46,948 nucleotides of DNA from Rhodocyclaceae bacterium. Lineage in GTDB: Bacteria > Pseudomonadota > Gammaproteobacteria > Burkholderiales > Rhodocyclaceae. Positions 1 to 10,520 of the stretch are shown here, piece by piece. Under the pieces are notes generated by a model that saw nothing but the letters and a program-made list of their open reading frames with translations, made no database searches and had not been told where the DNA came from. The position numbers were made by a program, and so were the translations under genes. The stretch lies in contig JAABQX010000011.1 in the NCBI GenBank assembly GCA_011391215.1, positions 1 through 46,948 of the forward strand, read 5' to 3'. Position 1 is the stretch's first letter; each line of letters opens with the position of its first letter.

Positions 1-1328
1 CGGCTGTATTCGGTACCGGGGCGGGCGGTTTCGAACAGCTCATGCACGGTGCGCTCATGCACTTCGGAGTTCTGCCGCAAGTCGAGGGCAGCCAGATGGA
101 AGCCGAACAGTTCCACGGCGCGTCGTAGCCGCCGCAGCCGGCCACGGGCCATGAGCGCCGAACGGTTACGTTTCAGCGAGTTGTCGAGAATGTCGAGTTC
201 GGCGGCGAATGCGGCGCAGTCGGCATAGGGTGGCGCATCGGCCACGGCATGGCGCAAGGCTTCCATGTGGTCGAGTTCGCGGGCCGTTGCTGCAAGCCGT
301 GCGTAGATGCCGGCGATGGCGCGCCGGTAGGGTTCGTCGCTACGGTGCGGATTACGGTCGGGTGAGCGCTCATCGAGATCGTGCAGCGCGTCCGAGATAT
401 TCACCAGCAGTTCGGAAGAAGACAGTTCGCCACCCAGTTTGTGCGTCTGTTCGAGGTAGTAGGTGAAAGCCTTGCGGCTTTGCGCGTTCAATGCGCTTTT
501 TAGAATGTCGGCAGTGACGAAGGGATTGCCGTCACGATCACCGCCGATCCAGGAGCCGGGACGCAGGAAACCGGGCAGCGGAGCGCCGACGGCATCCTCG
601 ATGCTGTTATGCAGACGGGGTAGCTCGCGCAGGAAGGTGGTGTCGTAATAAGACAGTGCATTGCTGACTTCGTCCATCACCGAGAGCTTGACGGTGCGCA
701 ACATGCGCGTCTGCCAGAGAATCAGCACGGCGCGGTGCAGCGCTTCGCTGTTGTCCTTGAGTTCCTCGGGTGTCAGCGGCGTGCGGTCGCGCGCGTCGAG
801 CAGGCGCGCAACCTGCCACTGGCGATCGAGGATGCTCTTGCGCTGGACCTCGGTCGGGTGTGCGGTGAGCACGGGGGCGATATCGGCCTGGGCAAGAAAT
901 TCTGCGAGCTGTTCGCGCGGGATACCCATCTCGCCGGCCAGCGCGGTCGCGTGGGCGAAGCTGCCTTCGCGCGGCTGCGAGCCAGCCAGCGCGTGGGCGC
1001 GGGCACGGCGGATGTGGTGCTGGTCCTCGGCGATGTTGGCGAGGTGCGAAAAGTAGCTGAAGGCGCGCGCCACAAGATTGGTCTGTTCGCGCGTCAGGCT
1101 GTCCAGCAGGGCTTCCAGTTCCACGCGGGCAGCATTTTCGTTATCGCGATGCAGGCGGATCGACAGCAGGCGGATGCGCTCGATGATGGTGAAGACTTCT
1201 TCGCCTTCCTGATCGCGGATGACCGCGCCGAGCAGCTGGCCGAGCAGGCGGATATCCTCGAACAGCGGAGCGTCCTTGTCCATGGCCGCTTCGGCTGGGA
1301 TGCTAGAATCGGCCGAAATTCCGTTCAT
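1..1328 (-). CDS. ppc: phosphoenolpyruvate carboxylase, N-terminal part (C-terminus outside window)
   Basis: This gene is absent from the ORF track because it runs off the window. Translating the minus strand from ATG at 1328 gives about 442 uninterrupted residues starting [13 protein letters not shown] carboxylase makes oxaloacetate from PEP and bicarbonate in the cytoplasm, an anaplerotic step. The family signature [12 protein letters not shown] carries the catalytic histidine (about residue 157), and [19 protein letters not shown] follows at about 245-265. The family is usually 870-950 aa, so roughly half is present. An internal Met at [11 protein letters not shown] is a possible later start. 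It diverges from hemC with only 30 bp between start codons, so the two promoters must overlap or lie within coding sequence. Confidence 0.96.
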   Translation of the reverse strand, partial: MNGISADSSIPAEAAMDKDAPLFEDIRLLGQLLGAVIRDQEGEEVFTIIERIRLLSIRLHRDNENAARVELEALLDSLTREQTNLVARAFSYFSHLANIAEDQHHIRRARAHALAGSQPREGSFAHATALAGEMGIPREQLAEFLAQADIAPVLTAHPTEVQRKSILDRQWQVARLLDARDRTPLTPEELKDNSEALHRAVLILWQTRMLRTVKLSVMDEVSNALSYYDTTFLRELPRLHNSIEDAVGAPLPGFLRPGSWIGGDRDGNPFVTADILKSALNAQSRKAFTYYLEQTHKLGGELSSSELLVNISDALHDLDERSPDRNPHRSDEPYRRAIAGIYARLAATARELDHMEALRHAVADAPPYADCAAFAAELDILDNSLKRNRSALMARGRLRRLRRAVELFGFHLAALDLRQNSEVHERTVHELFETARPGTEYS

Positions 1329-1358
1329 AATTTTCTTTCGATATTGGTGGTCTGCCCA

Positions 1359-2288
1359 GTGAGTTCATATCCCGAGCGTATCGTCATTGCCACCCGCGAA
1401 TCGCGCCTCGCCCTTTGGCAGGCGGAGCATGTGCGAGGACTTCTGCAACGATTATATCCGGCGTGTCAGGTCGAGCTTCTGGGCATGACGACCCGCGGCG
1501 ACCAGATTCTCGACCAGCCGCTCTCCAAGGTCGGCGGCAAGGGGCTGTTCGTCAAGGAACTTGAAACCGCATTGCTGGAGCGCGCCGCCGACATTGCCGT
1601 GCATTCGATGAAGGATGTGCCGATGCAACTGGCGCCCGAATTTGCGCTGGTGGCGATCGGTCCGCGCGAAGTGCCGCTCGATGCTTTCGTGTCAAACAAG
1701 TTCGCACGCCTCGAAGACCTGCCGCCGGGCGCGGTGGTCGGCACGTCCAGCCTGCGTCGCGAGGCGCAACTGCATGCCAATTATCCGTATCTCGCCGTGA
1801 CCAGCTTGCGCGGCAATCTCGACACGCGGCTGCGCAAGCTCGATGAAGGCCAGTACGACGCGATCATTCTTGCCGCTGCCGGGTTGACGCGGCTGGGATT
1901 GGGCGAACGCATCCGTGCGGTGCTGTCGGCTGAATTATCCCTGCCTTCCGCCGGACAGGGCGCACTGGGCATCGAGGCACTGTCTGATCGACCCGAAGTG
2001 GCTGACTGGATGCAGCCCCTCAACGATGCGGCCACGGCGGCCTGTGTGCGTGCCGAGCGTGCCGTATCGCGGGCGCTGGCGGGCAGCTGCGAAGTGCCGT
2101 TGGGTGCCTACGCCGAATTTGCAGACGGGAATCTGCGCTTGCGCGGCCTGGTGGCCACGCCCGACGGAGCGCGCATCGCCCGTGCCGAGCATATCGGGCC
2201 GGCGACTGATCCCGAAACACTCGGTCTGGCGCTGGTCGCCGATTTGCGTGCGCAGGGCGCCACCGAGATTCTTGCCTCACTGGGTTGA
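1359..2288 (+). CDS. hemC: hydroxymethylbilane synthase (porphobilinogen deaminase)
   Basis: HemC joins four porphobilinogens into linear hydroxymethylbilane in tetrapyrrole synthesis. The track ORF starts far upstream inside the ppc antisense. The real start is the GTG before [20 protein letters not shown], giving 309 aa (E. coli HemC is 313). Visible family features are [36 protein letters not shown] and [11 protein letters not shown], where Cys244 should carry the dipyrromethane cofactor. No strong Shine-Dalgarno precedes the GTG, and another in-frame GTG lies 12 bp upstream, so the exact start is not certain. The stop codon overlaps the hemD start (TGATG), which indicates translational coupling at the head of a four-gene hem operon. 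Confidence 0.97.
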   Translation: MSSYPERIVIATRESRLALWQAEHVRGLLQRLYPACQVELLGMTTRGDQILDQPLSKVGGKGLFVKELETALLERAADIAVHSMKDVPMQLAPEFALVAIGPREVPLDAFVSNKFARLEDLPPGAVVGTSSLRREAQLHANYPYLAVTSLRGNLDTRLRKLDEGQYDAIILAAAGLTRLGLGERIRAVLSAELSLPSAGQGALGIEALSDRPEVADWMQPLNDAATAACVRAERAVSRALAGSCEVPLGAYAEFADGNLRLRGLVATPDGARIARAEHIGPATDPETLGLALVADLRAQGATEILASLG

Positions 2289-3097
2289 TGGACTGCGTCA
2301 CGGAAAAGTCGGCGCTGACAACACGGAGCCAGACTCCGCTGGCTGGGCGGCATATCGTCGTGACGCGGCCGGCAGGCCAGGCAACCCATCTGGCCGAAGC
2401 GCTGGTCGAACTCGGCGCACATCCCGTACTGTTCCCCGTGCTGGCTATCGCGGATGTGACGGATACGGCGCCCTTGCTGGATGTGGCGATCCGTCTCGAG
2501 CAATACGACTGGGCGGTGTTCGTCAGCCCAAACGCCGTCGATAAGGCGCTCGCAGTGGTTCTGGAATACCGGCAATGGCCGGCGAGTGTGCGCGTGGCAA
2601 CCGTCGGTCACAGCAGTGAAGAGGCCTTGGCGCGTCACGGCATCCGCAACGTGGTGGCGCCGCAAGAGCGTTTCGACTCCGAGGCGCTCATGGAACTGCC
2701 CCCGCTCCAGGAGATGGCCGGCAAGCGCGTCATCATCTTTCGCGGCGACGGTGGCCGAGATTTGTTCGGTGACACCATGAAAGCGCGCGGTGCGCAAGTC
2801 GATTATGTCACCTGCTATCTGCGCAGCAAGCCCGCGCTCGATCCGGCGCCGCTGCTCAAGCTGTGGGGCGACGGCCGGCTGGACGCGCTGACCATCACCA
2901 GCAGCGAAGGCCTGCGCAATCTCTATGAGATGGTCGGCAAGCTCGGCCAGAGTTGGCTGAAAAAGACGCCGACCTTCGTGCCCCATGCGCGGATTGCCCA
3001 GCAGGCGCGCGCACTGGGGCTCACTCAGGTTATCCTGACGGGACCGGCAGATGCCGGATTGCTTGCCGGATTGATCGAACACCTTTCATCGCCATGA
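2288..3097 (+). CDS. hemD: uroporphyrinogen-III synthase
   Basis: HemD cyclises hydroxymethylbilane with D-ring inversion to uroporphyrinogen III. I take ATG 2288, which overlaps the hemC stop, rather than the TTG used by the track; this gives 269 aa, normal for the family. The start of the fold is visible in LAGRHIVVTRPAGQA, later FVSPNAVDKAL, TVGHSSEEAL and FVPHARIAQQA. HemD proteins diverge strongly, so recognition rests on these motifs plus the position between hemC and hemX. The N-terminal tail, residues 6-13 (EKSALTTR), is encoded by the most degenerate copy of the dispersed 23-bp motif. The 3' end overlaps hemX by 4 bp (ATGA). Confidence 0.95.
   Translation: MDCVTEKSALTTRSQTPLAGRHIVVTRPAGQATHLAEALVELGAHPVLFPVLAIADVTDTAPLLDVAIRLEQYDWAVFVSPNAVDKALAVVLEYRQWPASVRVATVGHSSEEALARHGIRNVVAPQERFDSEALMELPPLQEMAGKRVIIFRGDGGRDLFGDTMKARGAQVDYVTCYLRSKPALDPAPLLKLWGDGRLDALTITSSEGLRNLYEMVGKLGQSWLKKTPTFVPHARIAQQARALGLTQVILTGPADAGLLAGLIEHLSSP
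2305..2327 (+). repeat. dispersed 23-bp motif, degenerate copy in hemD
   Basis: It matches the consensus at 18 of 23 positions. The first 13 bases are perfect, the second half is degraded, and the final CGG is kept. It is read in the KSALAGR frame as KSALTTR in the N-terminal tail of HemD. Confidence 0.6.
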
Positions 3098-4260
3098 CCG
3101 AATCTCATTCCTCCCCCCATTCATCCGCCCCGGCTCCCGAGTTGCCCGCACTGACGGCGCCGCCCCGCAAGAACTCCGGCGGTAATCAGCCGCTCGCCAT
3201 CGGGTTGGCAGTGCTTGCCCTGGCGGGAGTACTGCTGTTGTCCTGGTTCGGCTGGCAAGGCAGCGAGCGTCTCGAGGCGACACGCCAGGACTTGTCGCGC
3301 CGCCTCGCCGATGGTGACGCGGTGCAACGCGATGCTCAGGCCAATGCCAAACAGAATCGCGAGGCGCTCGATGCGCTGCAGGCCAAGGTGGGCGCACTGG
3401 AAGCGCGTGCGGCGGAAATGCAGAGCCAGCAACTGGCACTCGACGCGCTGTATCAGGATTATTCCCGGGTAAAAGATGATCGTTTGCTGGCCGAAATCGA
3501 GCAGGATGTCTCGCTGGCCGCTCAGCAACTGCAACTGGCCGGCAACGTCGAAGCGGCGCTGATTGTGATGCAGGGTGCGGAGGCGCGTCTGGCCAAAAGC
3601 CTGCAGCCGCAATTCCTGTCGTTGCGCAAGCTGATCAATCGCGACATCGAGCGCCTCAAGTCCCTGCCGGGAGCCGATGTGCCGGGCATTGCCATCAAGC
3701 TGGACGCGATCCTGAATGCGGTGCCCGGTTTGCCGCTGGCCTTCGAGCAACGGCCGGCACCGGCTGCTAAGCGCAAGCCTGCCGTCGTCGATCAGGCCGC
3801 CGCCGACTCTACCGCTGCTGTACCCGCCGCGCCGCCGGCTGCGGAAACGGATCCTCCGGCCATGCCGGCTTTCAACTGGCAGGCACTGGCCCAGACTTGG
3901 CTGGTCGATGTGTGGCGGGAACTGCGTCAGCTGGTGCGCATCGAGCGTATCGACCGTCCCGATCCGGGACTGCTGGCGCCCCGTGAAATCTTCTTCCTGC
4001 GCGAGAACCTACGCTTGCGCCTCCTGACGGCACGTCTGGCGCTGCTGGCGCGCGACGGCCGCACCTTCCAGAGCGATCTCAAGCAGGCCAATGAATGGCT
4101 CGACCATTACTTCGATACGCGCGCGGCCAGTGTGCAGGAGGCGCAGGCTGCCCTGAAGGTGCTGGGACGTCTCGATGTGATGCGTGAACCCGTCGAGCTG
4201 AATGAAACGCTCTCGGCGCTGCGCAATTTCAAATTGGCGCGCGAGCGCGTCACCCGGTAG
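3094..4260 (+). CDS. hemX: HemX-like membrane protein of the hem operon
   Basis: The protein is 388 aa from ATG 3094, overlapping the hemD stop by 4 bp; the longer track ORF only reads through hemD in another frame. A Pro-rich cytoplasmic N-terminus leads into one transmembrane segment (about 32-52, ending VLLLSWFGW). A coiled-coil region rich in Ala, Gln and Glu follows (about 55-110), then a helical periplasmic domain split by an Ala/Pro-rich linker near 225-255. In annotation this family is often called uroporphyrinogen-III C-methyltransferase, but it lacks the SAM-binding fold of CobA/CysG. A structural or scaffolding role with HemY is more plausible. No catalytic motif is visible. Confidence 0.9.
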   Translation: MTESHSSPHSSAPAPELPALTAPPRKNSGGNQPLAIGLAVLALAGVLLLSWFGWQGSERLEATRQDLSRRLADGDAVQRDAQANAKQNREALDALQAKVGALEARAAEMQSQQLALDALYQDYSRVKDDRLLAEIEQDVSLAAQQLQLAGNVEAALIVMQGAEARLAKSLQPQFLSLRKLINRDIERLKSLPGADVPGIAIKLDAILNAVPGLPLAFEQRPAPAAKRKPAVVDQAAADSTAAVPAAPPAAETDPPAMPAFNWQALAQTWLVDVWRELRQLVRIERIDRPDPGLLAPREIFFLRENLRLRLLTARLALLARDGRTFQSDLKQANEWLDHYFDTRAASVQEAQAALKVLGRLDVMREPVELNETLSALRNFKLARERVTR

Positions 4261-4267
4261 TCAGCCC

Positions 4268-5491
4268 ATGCGCTCCCTCTTCTGGTTGCTGACCCTGAGC
4301 GCACTGGCGATCGGCGTTGCCTTGCTTGGTCACCTGTCTGACGGTTATGTGCTGTGGGTGTTGCCGCCCTGGCGCATCGAGCTGTCGTTCAACCTGTTTG
4401 TGCTGTTGCAGTTTGTTGTGCTTGCGGTGGTTTATCTTTTATTGCGTGCGATTGCCATCACCATGAACATGCCGCGCATCGTCGGCGAGTTTCGCTCCCG
4501 GCGCGCCCGCCAGCGCGATGAGCGCACGGTGGCCGAAGCGCTGCGTCAGTTCTGGGAAGGTCGTTACGGTCATGCCATCAAGAGTGCGGAAAAAGTCGGC
4601 GCCGGCGGGACGGCAGCTCCGGCTGGACCCGCCGTACAACTGGCAGCACTCGTCGGCTTCAAGGCTGCACATGCACTGCATGATGAGGCGCGCATCGCCG
4701 AGTGGCGCGCGCGTGCAGCAGCCGATGATGGCGCTTGGCATACGGCCCGCTTGATGGCCGAGGCCGGTTTGGCACTCGATGCGCGTGACTTTGCGGCAGC
4801 CAAAGCTGCGCTAGATCAACTCGGCGCCAAAGAGCGCCGCCAGATTTCTGCCCAGCGCATGTTCCTGCGTCTGGCCCAGGGGCAATCCGATTGGGCGGAG
4901 ATGTTGCGGATCGCCCGTTCGCTGGAAAAGCACCGCGCCCTGACGGCCGAGCAGGCTTTGCCCTTGCGCCTGCGCGCGCAGCGCGGCATGCTCGACGGGC
5001 TACAGGACGACCCTGTGCAACTCATGCGCTATTGGCGGGATATGCTGTCTGCCGAACGCCTCGATTTGCAACTCGCCCAGCGCGTCACGCGTGCATTGAC
5101 GATGGCTGGCGCCTGTGCAGAGAGCGGGCAACTTATCGAGGATTATCTCGATGCACGTTGGGAATCCGTGCTGCTGGAAGACTACGCGCGTTGCGTGAGC
5201 GCCGACGTTCTCGGGCACATCGCCCATTGCGAGAAGTGGCTGCATGCGCACCCGAACGATGCCGAGTTGCTGCTGGCGCTGGGCCGACTGTGCGCCCGCC
5301 AGCAACTCTGGGGTAAGGCACAAAGCTATCTGGAAGCCTCGCTGGCGGTGGATCCGTTATGTGATGTGCATGTTGAGCTGGCCCGTCTGTTTGACCATCT
5401 CGAGCGTCCCGATGATGCCAATCGGCACTATCGGGCGGCCGCAGGCTGCTTCGATCAAACCCAGTCGCGCGGCGGCAGGAAGTCCGTGTAG
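4268..5491 (+). CDS. hemY: HemY, inner-membrane TPR protein of the hem operon
   Basis: The protein is 407 aa starting [20 protein letters not shown], 7 bp after hemX. Two N-terminal transmembrane helices (about 4-22 and 38-60) precede a long helical region with TPR-like repeats; one near the C-terminus reads [20 protein letters not shown]. Proteobacterial HemY of this type is not the protoporphyrinogen oxidase of Bacillus; its biochemical role is unsettled, though it always travels with hemC, hemD and hemX. Residues 109-116 (KVGAGGTA) are encoded by a 22/23 copy of the dispersed motif, in a low-complexity loop between helices. The 3' end overlaps the convergent hemF by 37 bp. Confidence 0.93.
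   Translation: MRSLFWLLTLSALAIGVALLGHLSDGYVLWVLPPWRIELSFNLFVLLQFVVLAVVYLLLRAIAITMNMPRIVGEFRSRRARQRDERTVAEALRQFWEGRYGHAIKSAEKVGAGGTAAPAGPAVQLAALVGFKAAHALHDEARIAEWRARAAADDGAWHTARLMAEAGLALDARDFAAAKAALDQLGAKERRQISAQRMFLRLAQGQSDWAEMLRIARSLEKHRALTAEQALPLRLRAQRGMLDGLQDDPVQLMRYWRDMLSAERLDLQLAQRVTRALTMAGACAESGQLIEDYLDARWESVLLEDYARCVSADVLGHIAHCEKWLHAHPNDAELLLALGRLCARQQLWGKAQSYLEASLAVDPLCDVHVELARLFDHLERPDDANRHYRAAAGCFDQTQSRGGRKSV
4592..4614 (+). repeat. dispersed 23-bp motif in hemY
   Basis: It has 22 of 23 consensus bases (T to C at position 12). It is read as KVGAGGTA in the sense direction of hemY. Confidence 0.92.
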
Positions 5492-6351
5492 AGCTTTTCC
5501 TCGGCGCTGCCGACCTCCGGATGCCAGTCGTAGCGCCATTTGACGATGGGCGGCAGCGACATCAGGATTGCCTCGGTACGCCCGCCGGATTGCAGGCCGA
5601 ACAGCGTGCCGCGATCCCACACCAGATTGAACTCGACATAGCGCCCGCGCCGGTAGGCCTGGAAGTCGCGCTCGCGTTCGCCGTAAGGCAGGTCGCGGCG
5701 CCGCGCGCAAAGCGGCAGATAGGCGTCGGTAAAATGGTCGCCGACGCTTTGCGTAAGAACGAAACAGCGCTCGAAGCCACCCTCATTCAGATCATCGTAA
5801 AAGATGCCACCGATGCCGCGCGGTTCGTTGCGATGCTTGAGAAAGAAATATTCGTCGCACCATTTTTTGTAGCGCGCATGCATACCATCGCCGAAGGGCG
5901 CGAGTGCTGATTTGCAGGTTTGATGAAAATGCGCGGCATCTTCCGCAAAGCCGTAATAGGGCGTGAGATCCATGCCGCCACCGAACCACCAGACGGGATC
6001 GCTGCCTTCTTTCGTGGCGATAAAGCAGCGTACATTCATGTGCGAGGTGGGGCAGTAGGGGTTGCGCGGATGCAGCACCAGCGACACGCCCATGGCTTCC
6101 CATGTGCGTCCCGCCAACTCGGGGCGGTGCGCAGTGGCGGAAGCGGGTAACTGGTCACCGGTGACGTGCGAGAAATTGACGCCGCCGCGTTCAAAGAAGG
6201 TGCCTTCTTCGATCAGTCGCGAAATGCCTCCCCCACCCTGGGGCCTTTTCCACGCATCGCGCCGGAACGGCTGGCCGTCGAAAGTTTCCAGCGCTGCGAC
6301 AATGCGTTCCTGCAGCCCCGTAAAGTAGGTTTTGACAGCGGTGCTGTCCAT
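5455..6351 (-). CDS. hemF: oxygen-dependent coproporphyrinogen-III oxidase
   Basis: HemF oxidatively decarboxylates coproporphyrinogen III to protoporphyrinogen IX using O2, so this cell makes haem aerobically. The protein is 298 aa (E. coli 299). Strong family blocks are [34 protein letters not shown] (with conserved His residues), [14 protein letters not shown] and [11 protein letters not shown]. It is the last gene of the dusB-fis-purH-purD-hemF run. Its ATG overlaps the purD stop by one base (TGATG), and its own stop lies inside the 3' end of convergent hemY. Its proximity to the hemCDXY operon on the other strand places much of the late pathway together. Confidence 0.98.
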   Translation of the reverse strand: MDSTAVKTYFTGLQERIVAALETFDGQPFRRDAWKRPQGGGGISRLIEEGTFFERGGVNFSHVTGDQLPASATAHRPELAGRTWEAMGVSLVLHPRNPYCPTSHMNVRCFIATKEGSDPVWWFGGGMDLTPYYGFAEDAAHFHQTCKSALAPFGDGMHARYKKWCDEYFFLKHRNEPRGIGGIFYDDLNEGGFERCFVLTQSVGDHFTDAYLPLCARRRDLPYGERERDFQAYRRGRYVEFNLVWDRGTLFGLQSGGRTEAILMSLPPIVKWRYDWHPEVGSAEEKLYTDFLPPRDWV

Positions 6352-7619
6352 CAGCGTTTGAGGGCGCGATAGCCAATATCGCGGCGGAATTGCATACCGT
6401 CGAAACGGATGTCGTCGACGATATCGTAGGCACTCTTCTGGGCGGCCCGGACGTTGTCGCCGAGCGCGGTGACGCAGAGAACGCGCCCACCGGCGGTGGC
6501 AATGTGGCCATCCTTTTCGGTGGTGCCGGCGTGGAAGACATGCGCATCGGCGCCGGTCTTGCCAAGCCCGTGGATGACATCACCTTTGCGCGGGGTCTCG
6601 GGATAATTGTGGGCGGCGAGCACGACCCCCAGGGCGACGCGGCGATCCCACTGCGCCTCGGCCTTGTCGAGGTGGCCGTTGATGGCAGCGTCGACGAGAT
6701 CGACCAGGTCGCTCTTCAGGCGCAGCATGATCGGCTGTGTCTCGGGGTCACCCATGCGGCAGTTGAATTCGAGGACTTTCAGGCCGCCGTCGGGCTTGAT
6801 CATCAGGCCGGCATAGAGGAAGCCGGTGAACAGGATGCCGTCCTGTTCCATGCCGCGCAGCGTCGGCTGGATCACCTCGCGCATGACACGGGCGTGAATC
6901 TCGGGCGTTACCACCGGGGCGGGCGAGTAGGCGCCCATGCCGCCGGTGTTGGGGCCTTCGTCGTTGTCCTTGAGGCGTTTGTGATCCTGGCTGGTGGCGA
7001 GCGCCAGAGCATGGTGACCGTCGGCCATGACGATGAAACTGGCTTCCTCGCCGTCGAGAAACTCTTCGATAACCACGCGGCTTCCAGCGTCGCCGAGTTT
7101 GTTGCCGGCGAGCATGGCGTCGATGGCGCGATGCGCCTCGTCGGCGGACATCGCGACAACCACACCCTTGCCTGCTGCCAGGCCGTCAGCCTTGATAACG
7201 ATCGGTGCGCCCTCGGCATCGATATAGGCATGCGCCTCGGCAGTGTCGCTGAAGGTGCGGAACTTCGCCGTCGGAATGTTGTGGCGGTGCATGAACTGCT
7301 TGGCAAAATCTTTTGAGCTCTCCAGTTGTGCGGCTGCGCGCGTCGGGCCGAAAATACGCAGTTCGGCGCTACGAAAAGCGTCGACGATGCCGGCGGCCAG
7401 CGGTGCTTCCGGGCCGACCACTGTGGCGTGGATGTCGTTGTCGCGGGCAAAGGCGACCAGATCGGGGATATGCTTGAGCGGCAGGTTTTCCAGACCGTCC
7501 TCATGTGCCGTGCCGGCGTTGCCCGGTGCGACATAGACTTTCTGGACTTTCGCAGATTGCGCGAGCCGCCAGGCCAGTGCGTGTTCGCGGCCGCCGGAAC
7601 CGATGACGAGTAACTTCAT
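6351..7619 (-). CDS. purD: phosphoribosylamine-glycine ligase (GARS)
   Basis: PurD ligates glycine to phosphoribosylamine with ATP, step two of de novo purine synthesis. The protein is 422 aa starting [20 protein letters not shown], the typical GARS N-terminus. ATP-grasp features include [49 protein letters not shown] and [14 protein letters not shown]. It begins 2 bp after the purH stop, so the two are clearly co-transcribed. No copy of the dispersed motif is present; a similar-looking stretch at the GDAGS codons is native family sequence. Confidence 0.98.
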   Translation of the reverse strand: MKLLVIGSGGREHALAWRLAQSAKVQKVYVAPGNAGTAHEDGLENLPLKHIPDLVAFARDNDIHATVVGPEAPLAAGIVDAFRSAELRIFGPTRAAAQLESSKDFAKQFMHRHNIPTAKFRTFSDTAEAHAYIDAEGAPIVIKADGLAAGKGVVVAMSADEAHRAIDAMLAGNKLGDAGSRVVIEEFLDGEEASFIVMADGHHALALATSQDHKRLKDNDEGPNTGGMGAYSPAPVVTPEIHARVMREVIQPTLRGMEQDGILFTGFLYAGLMIKPDGGLKVLEFNCRMGDPETQPIMLRLKSDLVDLVDAAINGHLDKAEAQWDRRVALGVVLAAHNYPETPRKGDVIHGLGKTGADAHVFHAGTTEKDGHIATAGGRVLCVTALGDNVRAAQKSAYDIVDDIRFDGMQFRRDIGYRALKR

Positions 7620-7621
7620 GA

Positions 7622-9193
7622 TCAGTGACGGAAGTGACGGAAGCCGGTGAATACCATGGCGATATTGTGCTCATCGGCTGCCGCGATGACCTCAGCGTCG
7701 CGCACCGAACCGCCGGGCTGGATCACTGCGGTTGCGCCGGCCTGGGCCAGCACGTCGAGCCCGTCACGGAAGGGGAAGAAGGCGTCGGAGGCGACCACCG
7801 AACCGGCCACGGTCATCTTGTTGTTCTCGGCCTTGATGGCGGCGATGCGTGCCGAGTCGACACGGCTCATCTGGCCGGCGCCGACGCCGACGGTCATGCC
7901 ATCCTTGCAATAGACGATGGCGTTCGACTTGACATACTTGGCGACTTTCCAGGCGAACAGCAGGTCACGCATTTCCTGCTCGGTCGGCACGCGCTTGGTG
8001 ACCACCTTGATGTCGCTCTGCGTGATGCGCGCTTCGTCCGCCGTTTGCACCAGCAGGCCGCCGCCGACGCGTTTGAAGTCGAAGGCGCCGGTACTCTTGC
8101 CCATGGGGACGACCAGCACGCGCAGGTTTTGCTTGGCGGCAAACACCTGGCGCGCCTCATCGGTGATTTCCGGCGCGATGATGACTTCGGCAAACTGGCC
8201 GGAAACGGCTTCCGCCGTGGCCTTGTCGATAGTGCAGTTGAAGGCGATGATGCCGCCGAAAGCCGAGGTTGGGTCGGTCGAGAAGGCGCGACGGTAAGCT
8301 TCCTCGGCGGTGGCGCCAAGTGCCACGCCACAGGGGTTGGCGTGCTTGACGATTACGCAGGTGGTAGTTTCGTAGGCTTTCACCGCTTCCCACGCCGCAT
8401 CGGCATCGCCGATATTGTTGTAGGAGAGTTCCTTGCCCTGCAACTGCTGGTAACTGGCGATACTGCCGGCAACGGCAACCGGTTCGCGATAGAACGCGGC
8501 CTGTTGGTGCGGATTCTCGCCGTAGCGCATGGTGTCAACCTTGTCGAAAGCCAGTTGCAGGCGCTCGGGGAAGGTGGTCGGCTGGTTGTCGGCATTTAGG
8601 CTGGTCAGCCAGTTGGCGATGGCGCTGTCGTAGCGCGCCGTATGCACGAAGGCCTTCTTCGCTAGATTGAAGCGTGTGGCGTAGGAAATAACCCCGCCGT
8701 TCGCCTGCAGTTCCGCGATGATGCCTGCGTAGTCCTCCGGATCGGTGACGACCGCACAGCCGCCTTGCTCATTGCCATGATTCTTCGCCGCAGCACGCAC
8801 CATGGTCGGGCCACCGATGTCGATGTTCTCGATGGCATCGGTCAGCGTGCAATCCTTCTTGGCGATGGTTTGTGCGAACGGGTAGAGATTCACGACGACG
8901 AGGTCGATGGGGGGGATGTCGTGCTTTTCCATGGTCGCTGCGTGTTCAGGGTTGCCGCGGATGCCGAGAATGCCGCCATGGACCTTGGGATGCAGGGTCT
9001 TGACGCGGCCGTCGAGCATCTCGGGGAAGCCGGTGTAGTCGGAAACATCGGTGACAACAAGGCCGGCATCGCGCAGCAGCTTGGCGGTGCCGCCAGTGGA
9101 CAGCAGCCGAATGCCGAAGGCGGCGAGTTCGCGCGCGAAGTCGACGGTGCCGTGCTTGTCGGAAACGCTGATGAGCGCTTGAGTAACTTTCAT
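7622..9193 (-). CDS. purH: bifunctional AICAR transformylase / IMP cyclohydrolase
   Basis: PurH performs the last two steps of IMP synthesis: formylation of AICAR with 10-formyl-THF, then ring closure. The protein is 523 aa (family about 520-530) starting [15 protein letters not shown]. The N-terminal cyclohydrolase domain (1-200) contains [31 protein letters not shown] and NLYPF. The C-terminal transformylase domain contains [36 protein letters not shown] and [12 protein letters not shown]. It sits 4 bp downstream of fis and 2 bp upstream of purD. Confidence 0.98.
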   Translation of the reverse strand: MKVTQALISVSDKHGTVDFARELAAFGIRLLSTGGTAKLLRDAGLVVTDVSDYTGFPEMLDGRVKTLHPKVHGGILGIRGNPEHAATMEKHDIPPIDLVVVNLYPFAQTIAKKDCTLTDAIENIDIGGPTMVRAAAKNHGNEQGGCAVVTDPEDYAGIIAELQANGGVISYATRFNLAKKAFVHTARYDSAIANWLTSLNADNQPTTFPERLQLAFDKVDTMRYGENPHQQAAFYREPVAVAGSIASYQQLQGKELSYNNIGDADAAWEAVKAYETTTCVIVKHANPCGVALGATAEEAYRRAFSTDPTSAFGGIIAFNCTIDKATAEAVSGQFAEVIIAPEITDEARQVFAAKQNLRVLVVPMGKSTGAFDFKRVGGGLLVQTADEARITQSDIKVVTKRVPTEQEMRDLLFAWKVAKYVKSNAIVYCKDGMTVGVGAGQMSRVDSARIAAIKAENNKMTVAGSVVASDAFFPFRDGLDVLAQAGATAVIQPGGSVRDAEVIAAADEHNIAMVFTGFRHFRH

Positions 9194-9197
9194 GTCT

Positions 9198-9437
9198 TCA
9201 CCTGTTTTCAGAGAGATTGTGTTCGGCGAGCTTGCGCCGCAGAGTACTGCGGCTGATACCGAGCATTTCGGCGGCGTTGGTCTGGTTGTTCTGTGCCTGT
9301 TTCATCACGACTTCGAGCATGGGCTTTTCGATGCTGGCAATCACCATGTCGTAAATCGCATGCGGGGTTTCACCGTCAAGATCACGGAAGTAGCGGTTGA
9401 GATTGCGGCGAACGCAATCGGCAATTTCATTACTCAT
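9198..9437 (-). CDS. fis: Fis-family nucleoid-associated DNA-binding protein
   Basis: This 79-aa protein has the size and form of Fis. The N-terminal half is a dimerisation region, and the C-terminal helix-turn-helix reads [20 protein letters not shown]. Fis bends DNA and acts as a global regulator and recombination factor. The start overlaps the dusB stop by 4 bp, the classic dusB-fis arrangement of proteobacteria, and purH follows after 4 bp. Fis homologues share this C-terminal fold with NtrC-type activators, but the short length excludes those. Confidence 0.96.
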   Translation of the reverse strand: MSNEIADCVRRNLNRYFRDLDGETPHAIYDMVIASIEKPMLEVVMKQAQNNQTNAAEMLGISRSTLRRKLAEHNLSENR

Positions 9438-10447
9438 GCAGCATCCATGTAGGAAAGCGGGTCGTTGGCCGACGGGTGGCTGTCGGGGCCAAGAAAGAAT
9501 TCATCGGTAGCGGCGAGTTGCGCCGCCACATTTTCCAGTTGATTCATCGCGTGGCGGAAACGCGCCGCGCCGACGATACCTTTGGTGTACCAGGAGATGT
9601 GCTTGCGCGCGATTCTTACGCCGGTATCCTCGCCGTAAAAAGCGTAGAGGTCGGCGAGGTGTTCGCGCAGGATGGCGTGGATCTCGGCAAAAGTCGGCAC
9701 TGGCAGGACGGCGCCCGTCCTGAGGTAATGCTCGATCTCGCGGAACAGCCAGGGGCGACCCTGCGCAGCGCGGCCGATCATCACGCCATCGGCCTGCGTG
9801 TAATCGAGCACCTCTTTGGCTTTCTGTGGCGTGGCGATGTCGCCGTTGGCGATGACCGGAATACTCACCCGCGATTTCACGAGTGCGATGGTGTCGTATT
9901 CGGCATTGCCTGTGTACTGGTCAGCGCGCGTGCGGCCGTGGATGGCGATAGCGCGAATGCCGCATTCCTGGGCGATATGGGCGATCGTCGGGGCGTTCTT
10001 GTTGGCGTGATTCCAGCCAGTACGAAACTTCAGCGTGACCGGCGTTTCAGGTACGGTGCTCACCACGGCTTCAAGAATCTTTGCCACCAGCGCTTCGTCC
10101 TGCATCAGCGCCGAGCCGGCCATGACGTTGCACACCTTTTTTGCCGGGCAGCCCATGTTGACATCGACGATTTGCGCGCCACGGTCTACGTTGTAGCGCG
10201 CCGCTTGCGCCAGCAGGCCGGGATCAGCCCCGGCGATCTGGACAACGATCGGATCAACTTCGCCCGTGTGGTCGGCACGGCGGCGTGTCTTGGCACTGCC
10301 GTAGAGTAGCGAGTTGGAGGTGACCATCTCTGATACCGCCAGCCCCGCGCCGAGTTTCTTGCACAACTGGCGGAATGGCCGGTCCGTCACCCCGGCCATG
10401 GGCGCGACGAACAGGTTATTGCGCAGCGTGAAGCCGAGGTAGTCCAT
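9434..10447 (-). CDS. dusB: tRNA-dihydrouridine synthase B
   Basis: DusB is an FMN enzyme that reduces uridine to dihydrouridine in tRNA. The protein is 337 aa with APMAGVTDRPFR near the N-terminus, the signature DVNMGCPAKKVCN with the catalytic cysteine, AIHGRTRADQYTG and VIANGDIATPQKA (FMN barrel). The pairing with fis identifies the B subfamily. Residues 246-253 (VLPVPTF) are encoded antisense by a copy of the dispersed 23-bp motif, near the junction of barrel and C-terminal helical domain. A 73-bp gap without an obvious hairpin separates it from the ubiH-like gene. Confidence 0.97.
   Translation of the reverse strand: MDYLGFTLRNNLFVAPMAGVTDRPFRQLCKKLGAGLAVSEMVTSNSLLYGSAKTRRRADHTGEVDPIVVQIAGADPGLLAQAARYNVDRGAQIVDVNMGCPAKKVCNVMAGSALMQDEALVAKILEAVVSTVPETPVTLKFRTGWNHANKNAPTIAHIAQECGIRAIAIHGRTRADQYTGNAEYDTIALVKSRVSIPVIANGDIATPQKAKEVLDYTQADGVMIGRAAQGRPWLFREIEHYLRTGAVLPVPTFAEIHAILREHLADLYAFYGEDTGVRIARKHISWYTKGIVGAARFRHAMNQLENVAAQLAATDEFFLGPDSHPSANDPLSYMDAA
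9690..9712 (+). repeat. dispersed 23-bp motif in dusB (antisense to gene)
   Basis: It has 21 of 23 consensus bases (A at positions 10 and 16). On the dusB strand it reads AVLPVPTF, the APTF-type frame. Confidence 0.9.
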
Positions 10448-10520
10448 GGGCGGTGGTGAAGGGGAATATCGGGGAGGAGGGGCAGAATTCTAACGCGATC
10501 GCAATCCCGCGACTATATCC

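Noticed and set aside
2108-3082. 324-aa minus-strand ORF across hemC/hemD
   Set aside because: It is a shadow; both hemC and hemD are complete and motif-bearing on the plus strand.
7085-7110. purD stretch resembling the dispersed motif (AAACTCGGCGACGCTGG)
   Set aside because: It encodes the native conserved [11 protein letters not shown] of GARS and differs from the invariant AAGTCGGC core.
7625-8599. 324-aa plus-strand ORF opposite purH (and similar long ORFs opposite pepP, dusB, ftsW, yraN and murE)
   Set aside because: These are antisense shadows of conserved genes in GC-rich DNA; the opposite strand carries full family motifs.
10493-10502. GCGATCGC palindrome, identical to the HIP1 repeat of cyanobacteria
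   Set aside because: It occurs once in a short intergenic gap and is not iterated in the window; chance in GC-rich DNA.
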